Source of the DNA: Candidatus Roizmanbacteria bacterium CG10_big_fil_rev_8_21_14_0_10_45_7
Lineage (GTDB): Bacteria; Patescibacteriota; Microgenomatia; UBA1406
Direction of reading: 5' to 3'
NCBI GenBank assembly: GCA_002793745.1
Contig: PFEE01000031.1
Span: 1 to 12,881, forward strand
DNA length: 12,881 nucleotides
Positions 1 to 5,852 of this stretch are shown here, piece by piece. The position numbers and the translations under genes are program-made. The notes below the pieces were generated by a model, which was not told the DNA's origin, did not search any database, and saw nothing but the letters and a program-made list of their open reading frames with translations. Within the stretch, counting starts at the first letter, position 1. Every line of letters starts with the position of its first letter.

Positions 1-1
1 G

Positions 2-568
2 GCAGAAGTAGTAAATCCAAATATTATTAGACCGGATTACTTAAAGACATTTGATGGCTTTTTTATTAATGGAGAGCCGAAGATGTTTCGTGGGAATATT
101 CCAGATTGGCTTTCAATTGTTTTGAATACTGATCAAGTTTTTCCACGCTGGCGGCCATCGCTAGATAAAAAAACAAATTTAGTTTGGGCATCAGGGCAAA
201 GTAGTCTATTTGCACCAACAAATTTACTTTCTGCAGAAGGAATAGTGCAAGGAAACGGACAAAGGCTGGTAGTAAAAGGTAATGGATTTTCTTCTAATAA
301 TGTATTTGTTCAACCATCACCAGAAGACATGGACTACTTGTTGGGGTTAAACGGCGACTATGTGGTTCAGCCGTACCTTGAATCTGCACCCATAGATCCT
401 GTTTTTGTTTTAGATACATCAACGAACCGTGTACGATATTTGCAAAGTCCCCGCTCTAAATGGAATGTGTGGATTGTCAATAATCAGGTTGTTGGTTCTA
501 TGCTTTCTGTTTCAAACACCGATGTGATCAGCGATAAGGATTTTAATAGTATACCTAAGGAAAAATAA
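2..568 (+). CDS. ATP-grasp-like protein, C-terminal part (5' truncated by window edge)
   Basis: The reading frame is open from base 2, upstream of the internal ATG at 83, so the gene very probably begins outside the window; 188 codons are visible before TAA at 566-568. The visible part fits the C-terminal half of an ATP-grasp fold: a beta strand with a lysine and glycine-rich loop (VVKGNGFSSNN, about visible residues 90-100), a hinge-like strand with a glutamine (DYVVQPYL), then a late strand pair with a Val-Val-Gly turn and a Ser-Asn-Thr-Asp stretch where metal ligands usually sit. Family assignment rests on this pattern only; substrate and product are unknown. The gene is AT-rich. Its stop overlaps the next start by one base, so the two are probably one translation-coupled operon. 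Confidence 0.45.
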   Translation, partial: AEVVNPNIIRPDYLKTFDGFFINGEPKMFRGNIPDWLSIVLNTDQVFPRWRPSLDKKTNLVWASGQSSLFAPTNLLSAEGIVQGNGQRLVVKGNGFSSNNVFVQPSPEDMDYLLGLNGDYVVQPYLESAPIDPVFVLDTSTNRVRYLQSPRSKWNVWIVNNQVVGSMLSVSNTDVISDKDFNSIPKEK

Positions 569-942
569 TGAAAAAAATAATAATTTTTGATTTTGCCGGA
601 ACCTTAGTCTGTATGAGGCCGGTAAAGTTATTAGTGCCGTATCTGTTATTAGCGATACTGTCAAAGTTTTTTGTACTAGGCATTATTACCGGAGCCAATA
701 GAAGAAACACGATGCGCATACTTAATAAAGTTGGCATTGCTAACTTCTTTTCTGATAAGGCAATCATAACCAAAGATGATGTCTCTTACAGCAAACCAGA
801 TATCCGATTAATTAACTTTTTCGCTCGTAGACTCAGTAGCAAAGAAATATTTTTATATGTAGGTGACAGTGACAAAGATTTTAAAATGGCAAAACGCTAT
901 GGAGTAAATTTTTTGTGCTATAATTCTGTTAATGGAACATAA
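568..942 (+). CDS. small capless HAD-superfamily protein
   Basis: This is a 124-residue protein. The start ATG at 568 overlaps the previous stop by one base and has a good Shine-Dalgarno (AAGGA, 557-561), rare in this window. HAD motif I is DFAGTLV (D8 nucleophile, T12), motif II a Thr at 41, motif III Lys76 in SKPD, and motif IV GDSDKDF (D100, D104). There is little room for a cap domain between motifs I and II, so it is a bare core. The usual second acidic residue of motif I, the general acid/base, is alanine (A10). Phosphonoacetaldehyde hydrolases also have Ala there, but this protein is much shorter and lacks their cap. Phosphatase activity is therefore uncertain; substrate unknown. Residues 20-40 are hydrophobic. 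Base composition is AT-rich like the gene before it. The last codons overlap the leader peptide start by 11 bases. Confidence 0.75.
   Translation: MKKIIIFDFAGTLVCMRPVKLLVPYLLLAILSKFFVLGIITGANRRNTMRILNKVGIANFFSDKAIITKDDVSYSKPDIRLINFFARRLSSKEIFLYVGDSDKDFKMAKRYGVNFLCYNSVNGT
916..924 (+). promoter_or_regulatory. extended -10 promoter for the tyrA leader
   Basis: TGCTATAAT is a perfect extended -10 element inside the 3' end of the HAD gene. No convincing -35 was seen 17 bases upstream. Transcription would start near 931, one base before the leader-peptide ATG at 932, matching the short -10-to-ATG spacing of other genes in this window. It could be a chance match inside coding sequence, but its position directly before the leader peptide supports it. 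Confidence 0.55.
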
Positions 943-982
943 CGGAAACAACTTGGTAAGCTTTTATTTTTATACTCCGTAG
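932..982 (+). CDS. tyrA leader peptide with Phe-Tyr-Phe-Tyr regulatory codons
   Basis: This 16-codon reading frame encodes MEHNGNNLVSFYFYTP and ends at TAG (980-982). Four consecutive aromatic codons (TTT TAT TTT TAT, 962-973) lie just before the stop, and the next gene makes tyrosine. The Thr-Pro codons form segment 1 of the downstream attenuator, and the stop codon lies in the loop of the 1:2 hairpin. Phe/Tyr-rich leader peptides are established attenuation devices (the enterobacterial pheA leader is one). There is no Shine-Dalgarno; the frame starts about one base after the predicted transcription start, so leaderless initiation is assumed. Expression is not proven, but codon content, position and geometry agree. 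Confidence 0.7.
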   Translation: MEHNGNNLVSFYFYTP

Positions 983-1043
983 AGCGGGGTGTATTGTAGT
1001 GTTCTAAAACTACAGCGCTCCGCGAAAGCGGAGTTATTTTTTT
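974..1043 (+). promoter_or_regulatory. tyrosine/phenylalanine transcription attenuator upstream of tyrA
   Basis: Four segments give three competing pairings. 1:2 is 974-979 (ACTCCG) with 985-990 (CGGGGT), 6 pairs around the leader stop codon. 2:3 (antiterminator) is 984-992 with 1015-1023, 9 pairs including 3 G-U, continued after a two-base bulge (993-994) by 995-1000 with 1009-1014, 6 pairs. 3:4 (terminator) is 1018-1023 with 1028-1033. A ribosome stalled with Tyr codon 971-973 in its A site would cover to about 983, masking segment 1 and freeing segment 2, so the antiterminator forms. A ribosome at the stop codon would cover to about 992 and hide segment 2, so the terminator forms. Without translation 1:2 forms and the terminator wins. 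This is the logic of the trp and pheA attenuators. Pairings were found by eye; energies were not computed. Confidence 0.7.
1018..1043 (+). terminator. intrinsic terminator of the tyrA attenuator
   Basis: A perfect CTCCGC/GCGGAG stem with a GAAA (GNRA-type) loop is followed by TTATTTTTTT. The T-run ends exactly at the tyrA ATG, leaving no room for a promoter between terminator and gene. tyrA must therefore be transcribed through this terminator, which argues for conditional termination rather than a simple end signal for the HAD gene. The GGAG at 1030-1033 in the 3' arm could also serve as a distant Shine-Dalgarno. Confidence 0.85.
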
Positions 1044-1814
1044 ATGAGAAACATGAATCAAAAACCAACCATAACCATCGTCGGATTTGGGAGATTCGGG
1101 CAAACGCTGTGCCGACTATTGGATGGCGAGTGCACGATCCATATTTTGACGGCTCACCCTAAAAAAATTAAGCCAGAGCAGTTGCCTGGCAACTGCAGTG
1201 TTGTGGTCAGCATAAAAGAAGGATTAATGAGTGATGTTATTTTTTACTGCGTACCCATTCGAGATTTTAAAAAGGTATTGGCAAGTCATAAAAAATATTT
1301 AAAACAGCAATTATTAATAGATGTGTTATCGGTCAAGTTGCATGCACAGCAGGTGTTTGCGCAGGTATTGAAAGGCACCAATGCGCGAGCATTATTAACC
1401 CACCCCATGTTTGGGCCCGACAGTTCAAAAGAAGGATTTGCCCATTTGCGTATTGTTATGAATCGGTTTATGGCAACCGAAGACGAGTATGAGTTTTGGA
1501 AAACGATATTTATAAAAAAAGGATTAACCATTATTGAAATGGACGCTGATACCCATGACCGGTTGGCAGCCCGATCACAAGGTGTTGCTCATTTAGTGGG
1601 TCGTAGCCTGGCTCAGTTTGGCATGCAGGAAACACCGATCGATACGAAGGGCTCGAAATTATTGTTGGAGTTGATGGAACAAACGTGTCATGATTCGTGG
1701 GAATTATTTGAAGATATGCAAACCAAAAATCCGTATGCAAAAAAAATGCGCAAGGATATGTATAAAGCGATGCAGGCAGTATTTTCCTATTTTAAGTTCG
1801 ACCCGGGGGGTTGA
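1044..1814 (+). CDS. tyrA: TyrA-family prephenate/arogenate dehydrogenase
   Basis: This 256-residue cytoplasmic enzyme would catalyse NAD(P)-dependent oxidative decarboxylation of prephenate or arogenate, the late step to tyrosine. The N-terminal Rossmann domain has GFGRFG (14-19) after a beta strand. The family motif HPMFGP is at 120-125. The helical dimerisation domain carries the DADTHD segment (167-172) with Gln179 and His183. No chorismate mutase or ACT domain is present. The choice between prephenate and arogenate, and NAD or NADP, cannot be made from the sequence. ATG 1044 directly follows the terminator T-run; ATG 1053 (codon 4) is a close alternative and also precedes the Rossmann strand. 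It ends in an aromatic tail (VFSYFKFDPGG) that may act as a leader for the next gene. Regulation is most likely by the upstream attenuator. Confidence 0.93.
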   Translation: MRNMNQKPTITIVGFGRFGQTLCRLLDGECTIHILTAHPKKIKPEQLPGNCSVVVSIKEGLMSDVIFYCVPIRDFKKVLASHKKYLKQQLLIDVLSVKLHAQQVFAQVLKGTNARALLTHPMFGPDSSKEGFAHLRIVMNRFMATEDEYEFWKTIFIKKGLTIIEMDADTHDRLAARSQGVAHLVGRSLAQFGMQETPIDTKGSKLLLELMEQTCHDSWELFEDMQTKNPYAKKMRKDMYKAMQAVFSYFKFDPGG

Positions 1815-1866
1815 TGTGAGATAACGACTATCTCGCACATCTCCCCCCGCAAAAAAAACGGGGGGA
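1804..1866 (+). promoter_or_regulatory. possible second attenuator using the tyrA 3' end as leader
   Basis: CGGGGGG at 1804-1810, inside the last codons of tyrA, can pair with CCCCCCG at 1843-1849. This encloses an 11-bp hairpin (1813-1823 with 1829-1841, one bulged G at 1835). The rod would sequester the 5' arm of the terminator at 1842-1866. A ribosome reaching the tyrA stop (1812-1814) would block it and let the terminator form. One stalled at Tyr1788 or Phe1791 codons would leave 1804-1810 free. This is an inference from competing pairings; the poly-G/poly-C tracts could also be incidental. Confidence 0.4.
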
Positions 1867-1873
1867 TTTTTAT
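1842..1873 (+). terminator. intrinsic terminator between tyrA and DAHP synthase
   Basis: An 8-bp perfect stem, TCCCCCCG (1842-1849) with CGGGGGGA (1859-1866), has a C plus eight-A loop and is followed by TTTTTATTAT. It lies between two genes of the same pathway and strand, 29 bases before the DAHP synthase ATG. It either fully ends tyrA transcription or is regulated. A weak TATTAT (1871-1876) could give the downstream gene its own promoter, but no -35 was found. Confidence 0.85.
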
Positions 1874-1894
1874 TATCAATTTAAAAAAATTACT

Positions 1895-2770
1895 ATGAAC
1901 AACAGAATAGAACAACAAATTAGAATAGCCGGCCCCTGCGCCGTTGAATCGGTGAGTCAATGGGAGAAGGCGATCGTGGGGTTGAGGGATCATTGTGACA
2001 TTATCAGAGGGGGCGTGTGGAAACCGAGAACTAAACCCGGCTGGGATGGTATGGGCAGTGAGGCTCTTATTCCCATGCTTGAAATTGCAACCAAACATGG
2101 CATAACTCCCGCTATGGAAGTATTGGTGCCTGAGCATGTTGATGAAGTGGCACAAGCTATGCGCGCTGTGGGTGGGAACAGTGATGAGGCGATGCAAGTA
2201 GTGGTGTGGGTTGGATCGCGAAATCAAAACCATGTGGTACAGCAGGGCATTGGTCAACGGGTTAATGAAGGACCGGGCAGTATATCGGTGGGCATTAAAA
2301 ACGCTCCGTGGGCAAGCATAGATCATACGGTTGGAATAGCTCAGCACCTTATGGCGAGCGGTTTGCCACAGGACAGGCTTGCTTGGTTGGCACTGCGGGG
2401 ATTTGATCCATCGATATTGGATTTCATTGGCGGATGGAATGAGGGGGGTGTATCGATAGCCGATACGTTCAACCCTGATAGATTAAGAAATATCCCCCCT
2501 ACGGGCAATTGGGTAGGAAGGCTGCGAACAGAACTTAATCGGCAGGGTATTAGTGTCCCATTAATTGCAGATCCTTCCCACATTGCCGGCAGAGCAGATT
2601 TGGTGCAGGGTGTGTTGGAGCATATGCTGTCCACTATGGGACTGGATGGATTCATGACCGAAGTTCACCCGAATCCGCATGAGGCTCGTACGGATGCGCG
2701 TCAACAATTAAGTATTGAGGAGTTTGCAGCTATGATGGAACAACTTGATGCGAAGCATTTACTATGGTAG
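1895..2770 (+). CDS. aroF: type I 3-deoxy-7-phosphoheptulonate (DAHP) synthase
   Basis: This 291-residue enzyme would condense phosphoenolpyruvate and erythrose 4-phosphate, the first step of the shikimate pathway. Landmarks of the DAHP synthase/KDO8P synthase barrel are AGPCAVES (12-19, with the metal-ligand Cys15), RGGVWKPRT (38-46, PEP-binding Lys and Arg), IADPSHIAGR (224 onwards, His229) and GFMTEVHPNP (252-261, Glu256) followed by TDARQQL. It resembles the catalytic domain of enzymes fused to chorismate mutase, but no such domain and no ACT or ferredoxin-like regulatory domain is present. Feedback control, if any, would then be transcriptional. It starts at ATG 1895 with no Shine-Dalgarno. 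The symbol aroF is the usual family label. Its stop lies one base from the ftsH stop on the other strand, with no terminator between. Confidence 0.92.
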   Translation: MNNRIEQQIRIAGPCAVESVSQWEKAIVGLRDHCDIIRGGVWKPRTKPGWDGMGSEALIPMLEIATKHGITPAMEVLVPEHVDEVAQAMRAVGGNSDEAMQVVVWVGSRNQNHVVQQGIGQRVNEGPGSISVGIKNAPWASIDHTVGIAQHLMASGLPQDRLAWLALRGFDPSILDFIGGWNEGGVSIADTFNPDRLRNIPPTGNWVGRLRTELNRQGISVPLIADPSHIAGRADLVQGVLEHMLSTMGLDGFMTEVHPNPHEARTDARQQLSIEEFAAMMEQLDAKHLLW

Positions 2771-2771
2771 T

Positions 2772-4622
2772 TTACGCGCGTATTTTCATGATGGTTTCAA
2801 AGGCTTCTTGATCAAGGTTTTCTTTTTTAAGAAGCGCTTGTGCAACGGCAGTCAGCTTAGCTTTATGCTTGGCCAGGGTTTTTTTTGCCTGTGTGTAGCC
2901 ATCATTAAGGATACGTGCAACTTCCTTGTCAATTTTTGCCAGCAGCTCCTGTGAAACCTGACTCTCACCGCCGTGGATCCAGCTGGTGATGTCCATCATG
3001 TCATTAATAGCTATGGGACCCAGCGCGCTCATGCCGTAATTGGTAACCATGGCGCGGGCAATGGCCGTGGCTTGATTGAAGTCGTTTGCAGCGCCCGTGG
3101 TGGCCTCGTTAAACATGAGTTCTTCAGCCGCCCTGCCGCCCAGTATGGTGGCAATTTGTTCTATAAGCCTGGTTTTCGTTTCATGGATAAGATCATGTAT
3201 TGGAGGAATAAGCGTGTGTCCCAGCGACATACCGCGGGCAACAATGGAAATACGATGCACGGGGTCCATATGGGGCATGGCGTAGGAAACAATGGCATGG
3301 CCCGCTTCATGATACGCCGTTATTTTTTTATCAGCTTCGGTTTGTACCCGTTTCTTCTCTGGGCCCAGCTTCACTTTTGTAGCGGCTTCTTCAACCATTT
3401 CAGCATCGATACTGGTTTTGTTTTGGCGCGCAGCAAGAATAGCGGCTTCATTAAGCATATTTTCAAGATCCGCCCCCGAGTAGCCAACGGTTCGTTTGGC
3501 AATACGATCCCATTGTACCGAACCATCAAACGGTTTTCCTTTGGCGTGTAGTTTAAGAATCGCTTCGCGCTCTTCTATGTCGGGATAGCTGACGGTAATG
3601 CGGCGGTCAAAGCGACCTGGGCGCATGAGTGCCGAATCAAGCAGATCTCCTCGGTTCGTGGCGCCAATGACGACTACCTTTTGGGTGGGTTCAAATCCGT
3701 CCATCTCAACGAGTATTTGGTTAAGTGTCTGTTCCCGTTCATCATGCCCTCCTACCAGTCCGGTTGAACGAGCTCGTCCTATGGCGTCAATTTCATCGAT
3801 AAAAATAATGGCAGGGGCGTTTAATTTTGCTGTTTTAAATAGGTCGCGTACGCGTGCCGCTCCGATACCCACGAGCATTTCCATAAATTCCGATCCGGCT
3901 ATGGAATAAAAAGGCACATTAGCCTCACCGGCAATGGCTTTGGCGAGAAGCGTTTTTCCGCAACCCGCTGGACCAACTAAGAGAACGCCCTTGGGAGTGC
4001 GCGCTCCCAGGCGGGTATATTTATCGGGAAACTTCAAGAAATCAACCACTTCCTGTAGCTCTTCTTTTGCTTCCTTAATGCCGGCAACATCGTTGAAGGT
4101 AATACGTGAGGTTCCTTTTTGAAAACGCTTGGCGCGTGACTGTCCAAATGAGAAGATAGAATCTTGCGCTCCTCGTGCCTGGCGGAACAGGTATATAAAG
4201 AATGCGATCATAAGCACATAGGGAACGCTGTTGACAAATACATTGATCCAGAAGGCCATTTGATCAAAATTTTTGGTTTGAATCTGTACTGATAATGGAT
4301 TAATACCGGCGTCTTTTAATAGGGTAAAGATGTTGCTGTTTGATTCTTTCCCGGCAGTAGCTACTACATCAGAATTTTTGTAATACGCCTTAATTTCAGT
4401 ATCGGCAACCTCGAGTTTTTTAATTTTGCCTTGCTTAACATCGGTTAATACCTGCGAAATGGCTTTTTCGGGCGTGTTTTTTTTACTCTGTTTGTCAAGT
4501 CCTGCGGGGATGAATGAGAGTATGAAAAAAACAGAGAGCAGTATGAAAAATATGGTTTGGAAATTAAAACGGATTTGGAAACGTTTACCAAGTTGTTTGC
4601 CGTTTTGCTTTTGTTGTTTCAT
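2772..4622 (-). CDS. ftsH: ATP-dependent zinc metalloprotease FtsH
   Basis: This 616-residue membrane protease would form a hexamer that extracts and degrades membrane and regulatory proteins. Order: short basic N-terminus, membrane helix (about 22-40), small extracytoplasmic domain, second helix (about 128-147), AAA+ module, M41 peptidase. Walker A is GPAGCGKT (217-224), with Ala-Gly-Cys in place of the usual Pro-Gly-Thr. Walker B is IIFIDEID (D276, E277). The pore loop is FMEML (246-250). The arginine-finger region is MRPGRFDRR (R337, R340). The zinc site is HEAGH (438-442) with D514 as the probable third ligand. An upstream in-frame ATG at 4664 would add 14 residues, but a perfect extended -10 lies inside that extension, so ATG 4622 (KQQKQNGK start) is chosen. 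It is divergent from the RHH-nucleotidyltransferase gene. Confidence 0.95.
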   Translation of the reverse strand: MKQQKQNGKQLGKRFQIRFNFQTIFFILLSVFFILSFIPAGLDKQSKKNTPEKAISQVLTDVKQGKIKKLEVADTEIKAYYKNSDVVATAGKESNSNIFTLLKDAGINPLSVQIQTKNFDQMAFWINVFVNSVPYVLMIAFFIYLFRQARGAQDSIFSFGQSRAKRFQKGTSRITFNDVAGIKEAKEELQEVVDFLKFPDKYTRLGARTPKGVLLVGPAGCGKTLLAKAIAGEANVPFYSIAGSEFMEMLVGIGAARVRDLFKTAKLNAPAIIFIDEIDAIGRARSTGLVGGHDEREQTLNQILVEMDGFEPTQKVVVIGATNRGDLLDSALMRPGRFDRRITVSYPDIEEREAILKLHAKGKPFDGSVQWDRIAKRTVGYSGADLENMLNEAAILAARQNKTSIDAEMVEEAATKVKLGPEKKRVQTEADKKITAYHEAGHAIVSYAMPHMDPVHRISIVARGMSLGHTLIPPIHDLIHETKTRLIEQIATILGGRAAEELMFNEATTGAANDFNQATAIARAMVTNYGMSALGPIAINDMMDITSWIHGGESQVSQELLAKIDKEVARILNDGYTQAKKTLAKHKAKLTAVAQALLKKENLDQEAFETIMKIRA

Positions 4623-4631
4623 GAGCATGGA

Positions 4632-4640
4632 ATTATACCA
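4632..4640 (-). promoter_or_regulatory. ftsH extended -10 promoter
   Basis: Read on the minus strand this is TGGTATAAT, a consensus extended -10. Transcription would start near 4625, giving a leader of about 2-3 bases before the ATG at 4622. The usual -35 position (about 4654-4660) holds only a weak TGTAAA. It abuts the plus-strand promoter at 4641. Confidence 0.7.
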
Positions 4641-4649
4641 TGATATACT
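4641..4649 (+). promoter_or_regulatory. extended -10 promoter of the RHH-nucleotidyltransferase gene
   Basis: TGATATACT is an extended -10 with one mismatch to TATAAT. The predicted start near 4656 leaves about 8-9 bases before ATG 4665. No -35 was seen. The same nine bases occur at 10494-10502 before the GT2 gene. Confidence 0.6.
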
Positions 4650-4664
4650 AGGGTTTACATACAC

Positions 4665-5438
4665 ATGAGAACGCGGCTCACGATTACGTTAAAAGATTCG
4701 GTCGTGCGCAGGGTCGATCGGTATGTTGATGGGTCCCGTATCCGCAACCGGTCACATGCTATTGAATACTTGTTAAACAAATCCCTGTATGCGTCACAAA
4801 CGCAGGCCGTGATATTGGCAGGCGGCACGGGTTTAGGTATGCGCCCGATTAAGCAAAAACCGCTGCTTGAGTATCAAATTACCCGCCTTAGGGATGCGGG
4901 TGTTCACGACATTATCCTGTGTGTTGGCGAGCGCGGTGAGGAAATAGAAAAGTATTTCGGTAAAGGCGAGCGGTTTAATGTCACCATTACCTACTGTCGT
5001 GATGGAAAAAAAGGATTGGGTACCGGCGGAGCATTACAGCATGCAAAAAAGTATATTGGCTCATCGCCTTTTTTGGTTCTGTATGGTGACGTATATACCG
5101 ATATTGATATCAAAGATCTGCTGTCATTCCACGTTCAGCACGGAGAGATTGTCACCATGGTACTGAAGTCGCTGCGCGAAGTAAAACAATACGGGCAAAT
5201 CACCATGCGCGGAACGAAAGTAACGGGTTTTGGCCGCTCTAATTTGGTAAATGCCGGCATCTATGTGTGCAATCAGGAAGTATTTGAATATATGCCCGCT
5301 ACAGAAGTATTCCAGTTTGAAACCATACTTGAAGACCTTATCCGCAAGCAGGTCGTAGACGGTTACGTCTACGATGGTATCTGGTTTGATGTCGGAACTC
5401 CTGAGGAATATGAGCTGGCGATCAAAGCCACAGTATAA
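4665..5438 (+). CDS. ribbon-helix-helix domain fused to a degenerate sugar nucleotidyltransferase
   Basis: This is a 257-residue protein. Residues 1-42 look like a CopG/MetJ-type ribbon-helix-helix DNA-binding domain: a strand RLTITL, helix SVVRRVDRYV, then RNRS (27-30) capping a second helix ending LLNKSL. Residues 47-257 are a GT-A nucleotidyltransferase of the glucose-1-phosphate thymidylyl/uridylyl or mannose-1-phosphate guanylyl type. Kept features are LAGG (51-54), LGTGGA (118-123), metal-binding GDV (D142) and WFDVGTPEEY (D242). The catalytic signature GxGTRxxP...PKP is damaged: it reads GTGLGMRP, losing the Arg, and about 11-12 residues holding the Pro-Lys-Pro are missing before KPLLEYQ. 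The loss is in frame. It may be a regulator that senses a sugar or nucleotide rather than an enzyme. Its gap to the convergent pilin-like gene is 3 bases. Confidence 0.8.
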   Translation: MRTRLTITLKDSVVRRVDRYVDGSRIRNRSHAIEYLLNKSLYASQTQAVILAGGTGLGMRPIKQKPLLEYQITRLRDAGVHDIILCVGERGEEIEKYFGKGERFNVTITYCRDGKKGLGTGGALQHAKKYIGSSPFLVLYGDVYTDIDIKDLLSFHVQHGEIVTMVLKSLREVKQYGQITMRGTKVTGFGRSNLVNAGIYVCNQEVFEYMPATEVFQFETILEDLIRKQVVDGYVYDGIWFDVGTPEEYELAIKATV

Positions 5439-5441
5439 CGA

Positions 5442-5816
5442 TTACGGAAAGAAGATACGCGTGGTGAGTTGTGCCAGCCAGTAGGAAACTGCCAACAGTA
5501 TGATGCCAATAACGGCGTTGGTGATTTGAGCCTGCGCTTTTTTAACAACCCCCGGATCTCCCATACTGCGCGATAAATCAAAACCGGCTTTAACAATCAA
5601 AACAAACGCAATAAGAATGGCAAGCGGAAATAAAATATTGAGTACGGCATTAATAATATCTCCCAACGTATTGAATTGCGAAACCGGTCCGGTAAGGATT
5701 TTTCTGACGCCACCGGTATTCTCGGGATCAATGATTTCAAGACTTTGTGCAATGAATGACATATAGCTATCATACGCAGTTGAAGTGCGTTTGACAAGCA
5801 TACGTAATTTATCCAT
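5442..5816 (-). CDS. small two-helix membrane protein, pilin/TrbC-VirB2-like
   Basis: This is a 124-residue protein. The N-terminal half (1-50) is soluble and mixed in charge, then come two hydrophobic helices (about 56-78 and 99-117). They are joined by a short loop with RSMGDPGVVKKAQ, after which the second helix starts ITNAVIGIILL. This helix, Gly-Asp-Pro-Lys loop, helix layout is typical of TrbC/VirB2-like or pilin-like proteins that are abundant in Patescibacteria. That is a family resemblance recalled from the pattern and not a verified hit. No cleavable signal peptide is clear. Start ATG 5816 is chosen because a -10 (TATAAA) ends 6 bases upstream; the frame runs open to 5993 but that would overlap the Clp gene. 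It is divergent from the Clp gene with an 11-base gap. Confidence 0.6.
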   Translation of the reverse strand: MDKLRMLVKRTSTAYDSYMSFIAQSLEIIDPENTGGVRKILTGPVSQFNTLGDIINAVLNILFPLAILIAFVLIVKAGFDLSRSMGDPGVVKKAQAQITNAVIGIILLAVSYWLAQLTTRIFFP

Positions 5817-5819
5817 AAT
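5791..5819 (+). promoter_or_regulatory. promoter of the ClpC-like gene
   Basis: TTGACA (5791-5796), a 17-base spacer and CATAAT (5814-5819) form a near-consensus sigma-70 promoter. Transcription would start near 5826, two bases before ATG 5828. The whole promoter lies inside the 5' end of the opposite-strand pilin-like gene, and the -10 overlaps that gene's start codon. No CIRCE or other heat-shock repeat was seen. Confidence 0.7.
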
Positions 5820-5822
5820 GAT

Positions 5823-5852
5823 TTTATATGGGCGTATTTGATTTTTTAGCAA
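5823..5852 (-). promoter_or_regulatory. promoter of the pilin-like gene
   Basis: On the minus strand, TTGCTA (5852-5847), an 18-base spacer and TATAAA (5828-5823) lie 6 bases before ATG 5816. It overlaps the Clp coding start and interlocks with the plus-strand promoter, so the two cannot easily be occupied together. Confidence 0.45.

Larger units (their letters stand above)
4632..4649. repeat. 18-bp near-palindrome, copy 1 (divergent promoter core)
   Basis: ATTATACCATGATATACT matches copy 2 at 10485-10502 in 16 of 18 positions. Both fit the idealised palindrome AGTATAnCATGnTATACT, centred on CA|TG. Each half is an extended -10 for one of two divergent genes, so one symmetric element serves both. 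It may also be an operator for a dimeric DNA-binding protein. Confidence 0.6.

Noticed and set aside
943..1043. T-box riboswitch before tyrA
   Set aside because: No conserved T-box antiterminator sequence was seen and the leader is too short; the leader peptide with competing stems explains the region better.
1812..1814. TGA read as glycine (Gracilibacteria-type code)
   Set aside because: TyrA is complete at this TGA, and the TGA ending GT2 gives a normal-length protein; no conserved motif contains an in-frame TGA.
1787..2347. 186-codon minus-strand open frame opposite tyrA/DAHP synthase
   Set aside because: It is antisense to conserved DAHP synthase motifs, spans the terminator and has no recognisable domain.
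2973..3551. 192-codon plus-strand open frame opposite ftsH
   Set aside because: It is antisense to the FtsH peptidase and AAA+ regions, whose HEAGH and arginine-finger motifs fix the real frame.
4623..4664. Longer FtsH start at 4664 or 4628
   Set aside because: A perfect extended -10 for ftsH lies at 4632-4640 and the predicted transcript begins near 4625, so those ATGs would not be transcribed.
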